Shown here piece by piece: positions 38,781 through 46,891 of a stretch of 59,738 bases of DNA (position 1 is the first letter of the stretch; each line of letters opens with the position of its first letter). The translations under genes were made by a program, and so were the position numbers. The notes below the pieces were generated by a model. That model was not told where the DNA came from, ran no database searches, and saw nothing but the letters and a program-made list of their open reading frames with translations. This DNA is from Paracoccus versutus. Its GTDB lineage: Bacteria > Pseudomonadota > Alphaproteobacteria > Rhodobacterales > Rhodobacteraceae. The DNA lies in NCBI RefSeq assembly GCF_000763885.1, contig NZ_JRKO01000038.1, positions 1 through 59,738 on the forward strand, read 5' to 3'.

Positions 38781-39946
38781 CGCCTCCGCTGCACCGCGTG
38801 CTGTCCGACGAAGGCTTCCGGCTGTTCTTTCCGCTGGCGGCGCTGCATGCCGGGCTGTGGCCGCTCGTCTGGGTCGGGCTCTGGTCCTTCGACCTGCCCC
38901 TTGCGCGGCAGATCCCGGCCGGCATCTGGCATGCGAACGAGATGATCTTCGGCGCCTGGGGCGCGGCGCTGCTGGGCTTTCTGACCACCGCCGCGCCGGA
39001 ATGGAGCGACACCCCCCGCCTGCGCGGACGGCCGCTTTGGGTGCTGGCCGCACTTTGGGGCCTGGCGCGGATCGCGGGGCTTCTGGGCGCGGACCTGCTG
39101 GTCCTGCCGGCGATGCTGGCGGACCTGGCCTGGCTGGTGCTGCTGCTGGCCTATCTGCTCAAGGTCTCGCTGCGGCAGCGGACCACGCGGCTGCTCAGCT
39201 TTGCGGGCTGGCTTTTCGCGCTGGCGCTGGCCGGGCTGATGGCGCGCATGGCGATGCTGGCCGGGCAGGCCGAGGCGGCGGCGGAATGGCTGCGCGTCGC
39301 CGGGCTGGTGTTTCTGGGGCTGCTGTCCCTGGCGTTGGCGCGCATCAGCGTGCCGGTGACGAATATCGTGCTGGACCCCAGCGAAAGCACCTCGCCCTTT
39401 CGGCCGCATCCGGGGCGGCTGAACCTGTCGGCCGGGCTGGTGGCGCTGGCCCTGGCGGGGCAGGTCGCGGGGCTCTCGCCGGCGGTCGCGGGCTTTCTGT
39501 GGATCGCCGCCGGCGCCGCCTTCATGGACCGCATGGCCGAGGGCTTTGTCGGTGCCGAGGCGTTTCGCGCCGAGATCATGGTGCTGATGGCGGCGGCGGG
39601 ATTTGCCGGCGCGGGGCTGCTGGGCTTGGGTGCCGCCGCGCTTGGCGCGCCCTGGGCCGAGGCCGGGCCGCTGCATCTGGCGCTGATGGGCGGCCTGGGC
39701 CTGGGCGTGCTGGCGGTGCTGGCGATCGCCGGGCGGTTCCATACCGGGCAGGGGCTTGGCCTGAACCGGCCGACCCGCGCGGCTTTCGTGCTGGCCGGAC
39801 TGGCGGTGCTGCTGCGCGCCCTGCCCGAGATGGGGTTGATGCCATGGCCGCCCGGCCCGCTGCACCTGCTCGCCGCCCTGCTGTGGGCGGCGGCGTTCCT
39901 GCTGTGGCTGGCCGATTACTGGCCGGCGATACGCCGCCTGCCCTAG
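38777..39946 (+). CDS. nnrS: NnrS family heme-copper membrane protein
   Basis: The 389-residue protein has about 12 membrane helices and matches NnrS: FRLFFPLAALHAGLWPL near the start, WHANEMIFGAWGAALLGFL (metal-binding His region, about residues 52-70), and GRFHTGQGLGL later. NnrS proteins carry heme and copper and protect cells against nitrosative stress. The gene is often controlled by NnrR or NsrR. It closes the overlapping gene set that begins with the Rrf2 regulator. Confidence 0.88.
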   Translation: MTPPLHRVLSDEGFRLFFPLAALHAGLWPLVWVGLWSFDLPLARQIPAGIWHANEMIFGAWGAALLGFLTTAAPEWSDTPRLRGRPLWVLAALWGLARIAGLLGADLLVLPAMLADLAWLVLLLAYLLKVSLRQRTTRLLSFAGWLFALALAGLMARMAMLAGQAEAAAEWLRVAGLVFLGLLSLALARISVPVTNIVLDPSESTSPFRPHPGRLNLSAGLVALALAGQVAGLSPAVAGFLWIAAGAAFMDRMAEGFVGAEAFRAEIMVLMAAAGFAGAGLLGLGAAALGAPWAEAGPLHLALMGGLGLGVLAVLAIAGRFHTGQGLGLNRPTRAAFVLAGLAVLLRALPEMGLMPWPPGPLHLLAALLWAAAFLLWLADYWPAIRRLP

Positions 39947-39966
39947 GGGGACGGGCGGCGCGGGGT

Positions 39967-40515
39967 TCATGCGGCAAGCTGCCGGGTCTGGCCAAGCGCC
40001 TGGTCGATGGCGGCCTGGCGCTGTTCGGGGCCGATGCTCACGCCGTCGGCCATCACGAATTCGGCCTCGATGCCGATGAAGGCAAAGACCGAGCGCAGGT
40101 AGCTTTCCAGATGTTCCAGCGCCACCCGCGCGTCGTCGCTGTAAAAGCCGCCGCGCGCCAGCGCGATGATCACGCGCTTGCCGCCGGCCAGCCCCTCCGG
40201 TCCCTCGGCGGTATAGCGGAAGGTCTTGCCGGCGACGACGATGCGGTCGATCCAGGCCTTGAGCTGGCTGGGCAGGGTGAAGTTATACATCGGCGCGCCG
40301 ATCACCACCGTCTCGGCGGCCAGGAACTCGTCCAGAACCGCGCTGTCGGCCAGCGCATCCAGCGTCAGATGCGGCAGCGGCGCGCCGGCCAGGTCGCGGC
40401 GGATGACGGGGACGCCGGGCCGGGCCTCGGCCAGCCGGTCGATGATCGCCTGGCTGACGATGCGGCTGACGCTGTTGTCGCCGGTGATGCTGCTGTCGAT
40501 ATGCAGGATGGTCAC
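39967..40515 (-). CDS. azoR: FMN-dependent NADH-azoreductase
   Basis: The 182-residue flavodoxin-fold protein has the AzoR motif [14 protein letters not shown] at the start and [20 protein letters not shown] near residue 74. It reduces azo compounds and quinones with NADH through FMN. It starts with GTG at 40515 with AGGAG 8 bases upstream. The divergent neighbour is an HxlR regulator; a palindrome lies between them. Confidence 0.9.
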   Translation of the reverse strand: MTILHIDSSITGDNSVSRIVSQAIIDRLAEARPGVPVIRRDLAGAPLPHLTLDALADSAVLDEFLAAETVVIGAPMYNFTLPSQLKAWIDRIVVAGKTFRYTAEGPEGLAGGKRVIIALARGGFYSDDARVALEHLESYLRSVFAFIGIEAEFVMADGVSIGPEQRQAAIDQALGQTRQLAA

Positions 40516-40528
40516 TTTTGTCTCCTAG

Positions 40529-40543
40529 GTATGGAATTTATAC
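40529..40543. promoter_or_regulatory. Palindrome between azoR and the HxlR gene
   Basis: GTAT-N7-ATAC lies 14 bases upstream of the azoR start, next to its ribosome site. HxlR-type regulators commonly bind short palindromes beside a divergent quinone or azoreductase gene. It is a candidate operator. Confidence 0.4.
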
Positions 40544-40650
40544 TGAGGCCGCTTAGATAACCATCGGGAAGACCCCCGCAAGAAGGCACAATCCTGTGCC
40601 GCAGTTACATGGCTGTGACCCGGTCACGGCAAGGAAACCGGAGAAACCAG

Positions 40651-41016
40651 ATGCATGACCCCAACAGTTTCGGTTGCCGGGCCTTTGCCGCCGTCCTGCA
40701 GCGGATCGGCGACAAATGGAGCCTGCTGATCGTTTCGGTCCTGGCCGAGGGGCCGCGGCGGTTCAGCGAATTGCGCCGCGAGATCCCCAGCATTTCCCAG
40801 CGCATGCTGACGCTGACCCTGCGCGGGCTGGAGCGCGACGGGCTGGTGTCGCGCACGGTGACGCCCAGCATTCCGCCGCGCGTGGATTACGAATTGACCG
40901 AGCTTGGCCGTTCGCTGCGCAAGCCGGTCTGCGCGCTGGCGGAATGGGCGATGGCGAATATCGACGCGATCCATGATGCCCAGGCCCGTTTCGACCGGGC
41001 GGGCGAAAAGGTCTAG
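40651..41016 (+). CDS. HxlR-family transcriptional regulator
   Basis: The 121-residue winged-helix protein starts with [25 protein letters not shown], the HxlR/DUF24 pattern. A single Cys9 sits where YodB and HypR sense quinones and aldehydes by thiol modification. The start at 40651 has GGAGA about 9 bases upstream. Divergence from azoR suggests it represses that gene and responds to electrophiles. Confidence 0.88.
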   Translation: MHDPNSFGCRAFAAVLQRIGDKWSLLIVSVLAEGPRRFSELRREIPSISQRMLTLTLRGLERDGLVSRTVTPSIPPRVDYELTELGRSLRKPVCALAEWAMANIDAIHDAQARFDRAGEKV

Positions 41017-41059
41017 CCGGGACAAGGCCCCGCATTCGATCTGCCGGGGGCAATGCCGT

Positions 41060-41371
41060 TCAGATGGCGAAATCTTCCAGCGCCTTGCCGGCGGCCAATC
41101 CTTCGGCGATCCAGCGGGGTTTGCGGCCGCGCCCGCTCCAGGTCAGATCGGGATTCTCGGGGTGGACATATTTCGGCGCGGCCGCGGGACGCTGCGCCGC
41201 CGTCTCGATCAATTGCGTCAGGGAAAAGCCGAATTGTTTCGCGGCTTCCTCGGCCTTGGCGCGGGCTTCGGCCTTGCGGCGGGCCTCGAAACCGGTGATG
41301 GCCCTTTCGACATTCTTGCGCAGCTGTTTCAGCTCGGCCAGGGACATGGCGTTCAGATCGATCTCGGTCAT
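41060..41371 (-). CDS. H-NS family nucleoid protein (HvrA-like)
   Basis: The 103-residue protein has an N-terminal coiled-coil region (residues about 10-45) and the H-NS C-terminal core YVHPENPDLTWSGRGRKPRW (68-87). The GRGRKPRW part is the AT-DNA minor-groove hook. Relatives in Rhodobacter (HvrA, Spb) modulate light- and oxygen-dependent genes. The start at 41371 has AAAGGAAC upstream. Confidence 0.9.
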   Translation of the reverse strand: MTEIDLNAMSLAELKQLRKNVERAITGFEARRKAEARAKAEEAAKQFGFSLTQLIETAAQRPAAAPKYVHPENPDLTWSGRGRKPRWIAEGLAAGKALEDFAI

Positions 41372-41887
41372 TTGCAGTTCCTTTCGATAGGCGATTGGCG
41401 CCGCTGCCGCATTCACGCCGGAAACCGGCGGCCGGCGAAGGCGCCGCGCTGATCGTTCGAAAATAACCGCCGGGCGGTCGGAATATCAAGATCCAGCGCC
41501 GCGGTTTTTCAATCACTCCATTGGCGCCGCCGGCAGCATTTCAAGCCGCCCGATGGCCATGCGCGGCATGCGATCTTAATCCCGGCGATCATCGGGTTTT
41601 GCGTCGCTGGGGCCGCAGGAGATCGCCTGTCCATTCCAGCGTTTTGCCTGATCGATTTGCGCCGATGGGCGCACCGATTATGCGATCTTCATCGCTCGGC
41701 TTCCAGAAACCTTGCCGGCCGGTTGTCCTGGAATCCGCCGGATCATTGGCGTTTTTATCGCAGGCGACCGGCAATTCCGGGCGGGGCGGCCACGTGCCGC
41801 GTTGATGCCTGGGCTTTGGCCCGGATATGATCCATGTCAAGGCGCGGTCGGGGCGGCCGGGGCCATATGTCGAAAAGGATGGCGGCC
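41372..41887. other. 516-base intergenic region
   Basis: No credible gene was found. It is less GC-rich than its surroundings. It includes the direct repeat ATGCGATCTT at 41568-41577 and 41680-41689, and an FNR-like site at 41827-41840. Promoters for both flanking divergent genes must lie here. Confidence 0.5.
41827..41840 (+). promoter_or_regulatory. FNR-like site before the YeeE/TsuA-type gene
   Basis: ATGAT-N4-GTCAA differs from the FNR consensus TTGAY-N4-RTCAA at one position. It lies 47 bases before the chosen start codon. It may link the thiosulfate transporter to oxygen availability. Confidence 0.35.
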
Positions 41888-42949
41888 ATGGATCTCGACT
41901 TTCTGCTTGAGCATGTTCCCGAGCCGCAACTGGCCGCGATCTTCGGCCTGCTGGTCGGGGCCGTCTTTGGCTTTTCCGCGGAACGGTCGTCCTTTTGCCT
42001 GCGCGCGGCCACGGTGGAATTCGCCCGCGGCAGCCTGGGGCCCAAGGTCGCGGTCTGGCTGCTGACCTTTTCGACCGCGGTGATCTGGGTTCAGGGCGCG
42101 GGGCTTCTGGGCCTGTTCCGCGCCGAGGAGGCGCGGATGATGGCCGTCACCGGCAGCTGGTCGGGCGCGGTGATCGGCGGGCTGATGTTCGGCGCCGGCA
42201 TGGTGCTGGCGCGCGGCTGTTCGGGGCGGCTTCTGGTGCTGGCGGCGACGGGGAACCTGCGCTCGGTCGTGTCGGGGCTGATCTTCGCGGTGGTGGCGCA
42301 GATGGCGCTGCATGGCTGGCTGGCCCCTTTGCGGCAGGAGCTGGCGGGGCTGTGGACCACGCCGGGCGGGCGCAATGTCAGCCTGCTGACGGCGCTGCCG
42401 CTGCGCGAATCCGGCGCCATCCTGGTCGGCATCGGCTGTGCCGTGCTGGCGCTTTGGCTGGCGCGGGCGAACCGGATCGGCCTGCCGGTGCTGGTCTTTG
42501 CCTCGGGCGTGGGCTTTGCGGTGGCGCTTGGCTGGGTGCTGACCTTTTCGCTGTCGCAGCAGGCCTTCGATCCGGTCAGCGTGACCTCGGCCACCTTTTC
42601 GGGGCCTTCCGCCAGCACCCTGATGTTCTTTCTGACCGAAAGCCCGGTCCTGGATTTCGACATCGGCCTGGTGCCGGGCGTCTTTGTCGGCGCCTTCCTG
42701 TCGGCGGCGCTGAAGCGGCGGCTGAAGTTCCAGGGCTTCGAGGGCGAGGGGCAGATGCGGCGATCGATGCTGGGGGCGGCGCTGATGGGCTTCGGCGCCA
42801 TGCTGGCCGGGGGCTGCGCCATCGGCGCCGGCGTCTCGGGCGGCTCGATCTTCGTGGCGACGGCCTGGCTTGCGCTGTTGTGCATGTGGATCGGCGCCGT
42901 CATCACCGACTGGCTGGTGGACCAATCCGCGCATCGGGCGACGGCCTGA
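41888..42949 (+). CDS. YeeE/YedE (TsuA/SoxT-type) thiosulfate or sulfur transporter
   Basis: The 353-residue membrane protein has about nine or more helices. The three cysteine motifs known from the thiosulfate importer YeeE are present: Cys37 (RSSFCLRA), Cys111 (LARGCSGR) and Cys310 (LAGGCAIGAG). These pass thiosulfate through the membrane in that family. I chose the ATG at 41888 because AAAAGGATGG precedes it; in-frame ATGs upstream (41867, 41879) are possible. A periplasmic rhodanese gene follows. It is a second SoxT-like protein beside the one at 56472. Confidence 0.82.
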   Translation: MDLDFLLEHVPEPQLAAIFGLLVGAVFGFSAERSSFCLRAATVEFARGSLGPKVAVWLLTFSTAVIWVQGAGLLGLFRAEEARMMAVTGSWSGAVIGGLMFGAGMVLARGCSGRLLVLAATGNLRSVVSGLIFAVVAQMALHGWLAPLRQELAGLWTTPGGRNVSLLTALPLRESGAILVGIGCAVLALWLARANRIGLPVLVFASGVGFAVALGWVLTFSLSQQAFDPVSVTSATFSGPSASTLMFFLTESPVLDFDIGLVPGVFVGAFLSAALKRRLKFQGFEGEGQMRRSMLGAALMGFGAMLAGGCAIGAGVSGGSIFVATAWLALLCMWIGAVITDWLVDQSAHRATA

Positions 42950-42974
42950 CCGGCCGGGGGGCGGGAAAAGGCAG

Positions 42975-42994
42975 GGGCCGGAAAATGCCGGCCC
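42975..42994 (+). terminator. Hairpin after the YeeE/TsuA-type gene
   Basis: GGGCCGG (42975-42981) and CCGGCCC (42988-42994) form a 7-base stem with a 6-base loop, 26 bases after the stop. No T run follows. It separates the transporter from the rhodanese promoter. Confidence 0.4.
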
Positions 42995-43031
42995 GGACGC
43001 ATGAAATCGCTTCGTTATATCGCTCAGGTCG

Positions 43032-43053
43032 TATATTCGTATCTTGCTATATA
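43032..43053 (+). promoter_or_regulatory. Candidate SoxR operator before the rhodanese gene
   Basis: TATATTC-N8-CTATATA lies 18 bases before the rhodanese ATG. The same 22-base pattern is found upstream of soxX and between soxS and soxV, both regions bound by SoxR in P. pantotrophus. The identity of the binding protein here is inferred from that match. Confidence 0.65.
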
Positions 43054-43071
43054 AGCAGGAGAGGATTTCAC

Positions 43072-43656
43072 ATGCGTGCCATTCTTTTTGGCCTGGCATT
43101 GTCGGCGCTGTCGCCCCTGGCTCCGGCCTGGGCGAGCGATGCGGCGGCCTTGCCCGAAAACAAGCAGACGGTGCAGAAGCTGTATCTGACCGCGGCCGAG
43201 GCCTATGAAAAGGTCGTGCAGTCCCCGCAGGAGGTGCTGTTTCTGGATGTGCGCTCGCCCGGCGAGGTGGCCTTTGTCGGCATGGCGACCGTCGCGGATG
43301 CCAACGTGCCCCACATGATCCAGCCCGCATCGCCCGCCTGGGACGACAAGCGCTCGACCTTCAAGATGGAAAGCAATCCCGGCTTCATCGACGAGGTCCG
43401 GGTCCGCCTGGGGGCCAAGGGCCTTGGCCAGGATGCGGCCATCGTCCTGATTTGCCGGTCGGGCGACCGCAGCGCCAAGGCGGCCAACGAACTGGCCAAG
43501 GCGGGCTTCGGCAATGTCTGGTCGGTGACGGACGGGTTCGAGGGCGACCTTGCCAAGGACGGGCCGCTGGCCGGAACCCGCAGCGTCAACGGCTGGAAGA
43601 ACGCGGGCCTGCCCTGGAGCTACAAGCTGGACAAGGCCAAGATGCACGGGATGTGA
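43072..43656 (+). CDS. Periplasmic rhodanese-like sulfurtransferase
   Basis: The 194-residue protein has a signal peptide (MRAILFGLALSALSPLAPAWA) and one rhodanese domain. DVRSPGE is at 59-65 and the active-site loop CRSGDR starts at catalytic Cys128. It can carry persulfide sulfur in the periplasm. It follows a TsuA-type transporter and ends opposite soxH. A SoxR-like operator overlaps its promoter region, so expression with the Sox system is likely. Confidence 0.87.
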   Translation: MRAILFGLALSALSPLAPAWASDAAALPENKQTVQKLYLTAAEAYEKVVQSPQEVLFLDVRSPGEVAFVGMATVADANVPHMIQPASPAWDDKRSTFKMESNPGFIDEVRVRLGAKGLGQDAAIVLICRSGDRSAKAANELAKAGFGNVWSVTDGFEGDLAKDGPLAGTRSVNGWKNAGLPWSYKLDKAKMHGM

Positions 43657-43670
43657 CCCGGCGGGCCGGA

Positions 43671-43703
43671 GCGGCCGGGCAGGGCAGGTGCCCGCCCGGC
43701 CGC
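43671..43703. terminator. Bidirectional terminator between rhodanese and soxH
   Basis: GCGGCCGGGC (43671-43680) and GCCCGGCCGC (43694-43703) form a perfect 10-base stem with a 13-base loop. It lies between the two converging stop codons (43656 and 43708) and can serve both. Confidence 0.65.
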
Positions 43704-43707
43704 AGCC

Positions 43708-44646
43708 TTATTCGAACTCCATCTCGGCAAAGACCACGCCGGCATTCTTGGTCGCCAGTTCCTCGAACGTATCGAGCCGCGACCAGCGCGACTGGTCGAC
43801 GTAATAGGCGCCGCCCAGGTCGCCGCCCTCTTCGATATGCGCGCCGATCTTTTCGCGCAGATCGGCCAGGTAGTCGCGGGTATAGCGCGTCACCTGCGCC
43901 AGGTTGGTCGGATGGCCATGGCCGGGAATGACATGGGCCGGGGCCAGCGGCGCGAATTTCGTCTCCCATGTCTCGATCCAGCACGAGGTGCAGGTGCCCT
44001 CGAAGATCGGCGGCATGCGCTCGTGAAAGGCGATGTCGCCGGCGATCATCATCGACCATTGCGGGATCCAGACCTGGGTGTCGCCGGGCGAATGCGCGGG
44101 CCCCAAGTGCAGCACCTCGATGGCGACGCCGCCCATGGTGATGTCCTTGCGGTCGGTGAAGGTCTCGGTCGGATGGGCGATGACCGTGCCCTCGGCCCTT
44201 TCGCGGGCATAGTTCTGCAGGCCGGCCAGATCCTGCGGCGCGCCGTCGGCGAATTCGGCGGCGGCCTCTTCATGCGCCAGGATCGGCACGCCCTGCGCCG
44301 CCCAGTAGCCGTTGCCCAGCATGGCGTGGCCCTGGCCGTTTTCGTTGATGACCAGCTTGACCGGCTGGTCGGTGACGGCGCGGATTTCCGCGTGCAGCGC
44401 CTCGGCCAGCTGCCACGAGGCGCCCGAGTTCACCACCACCACGCCCTCGTCGGTCACGATGAAGCTGAGGTTGTTGTTGTGCCCGGCATTGTCATAGGTC
44501 GGCGGCGCGGTGGCGCCGATGGCCGAAAAGACGTTCGGGATCACCTCGACCGGCTTCGAATACAGGACCGATTGCGGGTATTGGTCGGGGATGTCCTCGG
44601 AGGCGAAGGCGGGCGCGGCGACCAGGCAAAGCATCAGTCTGCGCAT
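43708..44646 (-). CDS. soxH: SoxH, metallo-beta-lactamase-fold protein
   Basis: The 312-residue protein has a short signal peptide (MRRLMLCLVAAPAFAS) and the beta-lactamase fold. The usual HxHxDH zinc motif is replaced: residues 101-112 read NENGQGHAMLGN where relatives have NTHxHxDHxxGN. Later ligand positions are kept (His185 in PAHSPGDT, Asp204 in AGDIAF, His243 in PGHGHP). SoxH is dispensable for thiosulfate oxidation in P. pantotrophus and is regarded as a hydrolase or thiol esterase. It is the last gene of the sox run and overlaps soxG by one base. Confidence 0.85.
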   Translation of the reverse strand: MRRLMLCLVAAPAFASEDIPDQYPQSVLYSKPVEVIPNVFSAIGATAPPTYDNAGHNNNLSFIVTDEGVVVVNSGASWQLAEALHAEIRAVTDQPVKLVINENGQGHAMLGNGYWAAQGVPILAHEEAAAEFADGAPQDLAGLQNYARERAEGTVIAHPTETFTDRKDITMGGVAIEVLHLGPAHSPGDTQVWIPQWSMMIAGDIAFHERMPPIFEGTCTSCWIETWETKFAPLAPAHVIPGHGHPTNLAQVTRYTRDYLADLREKIGAHIEEGGDLGGAYYVDQSRWSRLDTFEELATKNAGVVFAEMEFE

Positions 44647-45557
44647 CAGATCTCTCCCGTGAAGCGATAGCCGGTTTCCGCCTTCTCGACCCGGCCGAGC
44701 CCGCCTTGCGGCAGGTGGTAGCCGATGAAGGGCATGGCATCCGCCGCCAGCCGTTCCAGCAGCGCAATGCGGGTGGTGGCGGCCAGAGGCGGATCCTGGT
44801 CCGAGGGCGAGGGCCAGTCGGGGCGCTCGAAGGCGATGTGGTGGTTGCCGATCGCATCGCCCACGACCATCAGCGCGCCCTCGGGCGTCGCGATCTCATA
44901 GGCCAGGTGGCCGGGGGTATGGCCGGGGGTCAGACGCGCGGTGATGCCGGGCAGGGCCTCTTCGCCGTCCGCCAGCTTGCGGATGCTGTCGGCCACCACC
45001 TCCAGCCGGCGCGAGGCGCCGATGGCAAAGCTGGCGCGTTCCTCGCCGATGCTGTCGACGGTGGCGGGGTCCATCCAATAGTCGAACTCGGCCTGGCCGA
45101 TCATGTATTCGGCCTGGGTAAAGACCGGCTCGTCGAATTCGTCCAGCAGGCCCCAGAGGTGATCGGGATGGCCATGGGTGATCAGCACATGGGTCACGTC
45201 CTCGGGCGCCAGCCCCAGTGCCTCCAGCGCCTCGATCACCTTGCCGGCGGTCGGCATGAAGTCCGGGCCCGATCCCAGGTCGAACAGCACCGTGTTGGTG
45301 CCGTCGCGCAGCAGCGTCAGGTTGCAGGGGGGCGTCAGCGCGCCCGCCGCCAGCCCGTGCCGGGCCATGAGGGCCGAGACCTCGGCCTCGGGCAGCCCGG
45401 CGAAGGTGAAGTCCAGCGGCAGTTCCAGATGCCCGTCCGACAGGCTGTCGATGCGCACCGGACCCATGGTCAGGGTGGTGGCGGCCCAGGCCCGCCTGTA
45501 GGGCAGGGCCAGGGCGGCGGCCGAGGCCGCAAGGAAATGGCGGCGGCTCAGTTGCAT
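44646..45557 (-). CDS. soxG: SoxG, periplasmic zinc metallohydrolase
   Basis: The 303-residue metallo-beta-lactamase-fold protein has a twin-arginine signal (SRRHFLAASAAALAL) and the complete zinc motif THGHPDH (His128, His130, Asp132, His133). LTPGHTPGHL supplies another ligand. Its role in sulfur oxidation is not settled. It begins 17 bases after soxF. The length matches known SoxG. Confidence 0.88.
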   Translation of the reverse strand: MQLSRRHFLAASAAALALPYRRAWAATTLTMGPVRIDSLSDGHLELPLDFTFAGLPEAEVSALMARHGLAAGALTPPCNLTLLRDGTNTVLFDLGSGPDFMPTAGKVIEALEALGLAPEDVTHVLITHGHPDHLWGLLDEFDEPVFTQAEYMIGQAEFDYWMDPATVDSIGEERASFAIGASRRLEVVADSIRKLADGEEALPGITARLTPGHTPGHLAYEIATPEGALMVVGDAIGNHHIAFERPDWPSPSDQDPPLAATTRIALLERLAADAMPFIGYHLPQGGLGRVEKAETGYRFTGEI

Positions 45558-45574
45558 GGGTTCGTCCTTCCGGT

Positions 45575-46837
45575 TCAGCCGAAGATGTCGGCGGTGATGC
45601 CCGCATACCAACCGAGGCTTTCCTCATAGGTCAGCTTGCGCAGCGCGGCATCCTCGCCGGTGTTGCTGATGAAGTTCTCGACGCTGGCGATCCGGTCGCC
45701 GTTCGGCTGGTAGGACGCGCCCAGCTTTATGCCGTCATCGGGGGCCAGCAGCGACCAGCAGGTGTTGGAATACTTGGCCGGGAACACCCGCGAGCCGGTC
45801 AGCTCGCCGCGGATCGCCATGGCGGCGACCTTAGCCTGGCTGTTGGCCGAGAAGGCGGATTTCGGCATGTCGCCCTGGGCGCTGGAATCGCCCAGGACCC
45901 AGACATTCTCGTCCATCCGCGACTTCATGCTGTCGGGATGCACAGGGGCCCAGCCGCTCTCGTCGGTCAGCCCGGCGATGGCGGCGATCCGGCCGGCGCT
46001 CTGGGCCGGGATGACGTTGCAGCAATCGACCTTTTGCGCCGTGCCCTCGACCAGCACCTCCATGCTGTCGGGGCGCACCTCGACGCTGGCGCCGCCGAAT
46101 TCGGGGCTGATCCATTCGACCATGCCGTTGTAATATTTCCCCCAGCCCTCCTCGAACAGCGTCTGCTTGGAGAATTTTTCCTTGGGGTCCAGGATGATGA
46201 TCTTGGCGGTCGGATTGCCCTGCTTGAGCAGATGCGCGACCATGCTGATCCGCTCATAGGGGCCGGGCGGGCAGCGATAGGGGTTGGGGGGCGCGACCAT
46301 GGCGAAGACGCCGCCCTGGGGCATCGACTCGATCATGCGCCTGAGCAGCTGGGTCTGCGGCCCGGCCTTGTAGGCATGGGGCATGATTTCGGCCGCCTCG
46401 AGCGACCAGCCGGGGACCGAATCCTCCTTGAACTCGATGCCGGGCGACAGCACCAGCCGGTCATAGGGCAGCACCTGCCCGCCCGCCAGCGTGACCGTCC
46501 GCGCCGCGCGATCCACCCCGACGGCCGTGTCGTTGACGACGGCGACCCCGGCGGCGGACAGCTTGTCATAGCCGTGCTGAAGGCTTTCGAAATCGCGGAA
46601 CCCGCCGATATAGAGATTCGAGAAGAAGCAGGTCGTATAGACCGGATTGGCCTCGACCAGGGTCACGTCCAGCGCGCCCTGGGAATCCCTGGCCATGTAA
46701 TGGGCCGCCGTGCCGCCGCCGGCGCCGCCGCCGATGACGACGACCTTCGGCTTGCCCTGTCCCAGGACGACGGGCGCATAAAGCAGCCCGGTGGCGGCAG
46801 TGGCGCCCGCGATCAGCGATCGTCTCGTCAGGATCAT
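45575..46837 (-). CDS. soxF: SoxF, flavoprotein of flavocytochrome c sulfide dehydrogenase type
   Basis: The 420-residue flavoprotein has a Tat signal (ILTRRSLIAG) and an FAD dinucleotide site VVVIGGGAGGGTAA (33-46). Cys70 (YTTCFF) and the later SNTCWS cysteine are the redox pair of this family. It oxidises sulfide and, in P. pantotrophus, speeds reactivation of the Sox enzyme; it pairs with the diheme cytochrome SoxE. The start at 46837 has GGAGGAGAG upstream. Confidence 0.92.
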   Translation of the reverse strand: MILTRRSLIAGATAATGLLYAPVVLGQGKPKVVVIGGGAGGGTAAHYMARDSQGALDVTLVEANPVYTTCFFSNLYIGGFRDFESLQHGYDKLSAAGVAVVNDTAVGVDRAARTVTLAGGQVLPYDRLVLSPGIEFKEDSVPGWSLEAAEIMPHAYKAGPQTQLLRRMIESMPQGGVFAMVAPPNPYRCPPGPYERISMVAHLLKQGNPTAKIIILDPKEKFSKQTLFEEGWGKYYNGMVEWISPEFGGASVEVRPDSMEVLVEGTAQKVDCCNVIPAQSAGRIAAIAGLTDESGWAPVHPDSMKSRMDENVWVLGDSSAQGDMPKSAFSANSQAKVAAMAIRGELTGSRVFPAKYSNTCWSLLAPDDGIKLGASYQPNGDRIASVENFISNTGEDAALRKLTYEESLGWYAGITADIFG

Positions 46838-46891
46838 CTTTCTCTCCTCCCTGATGAACGGTCCGGTGCGTGGCAACCGGCCGCTTTTCGG

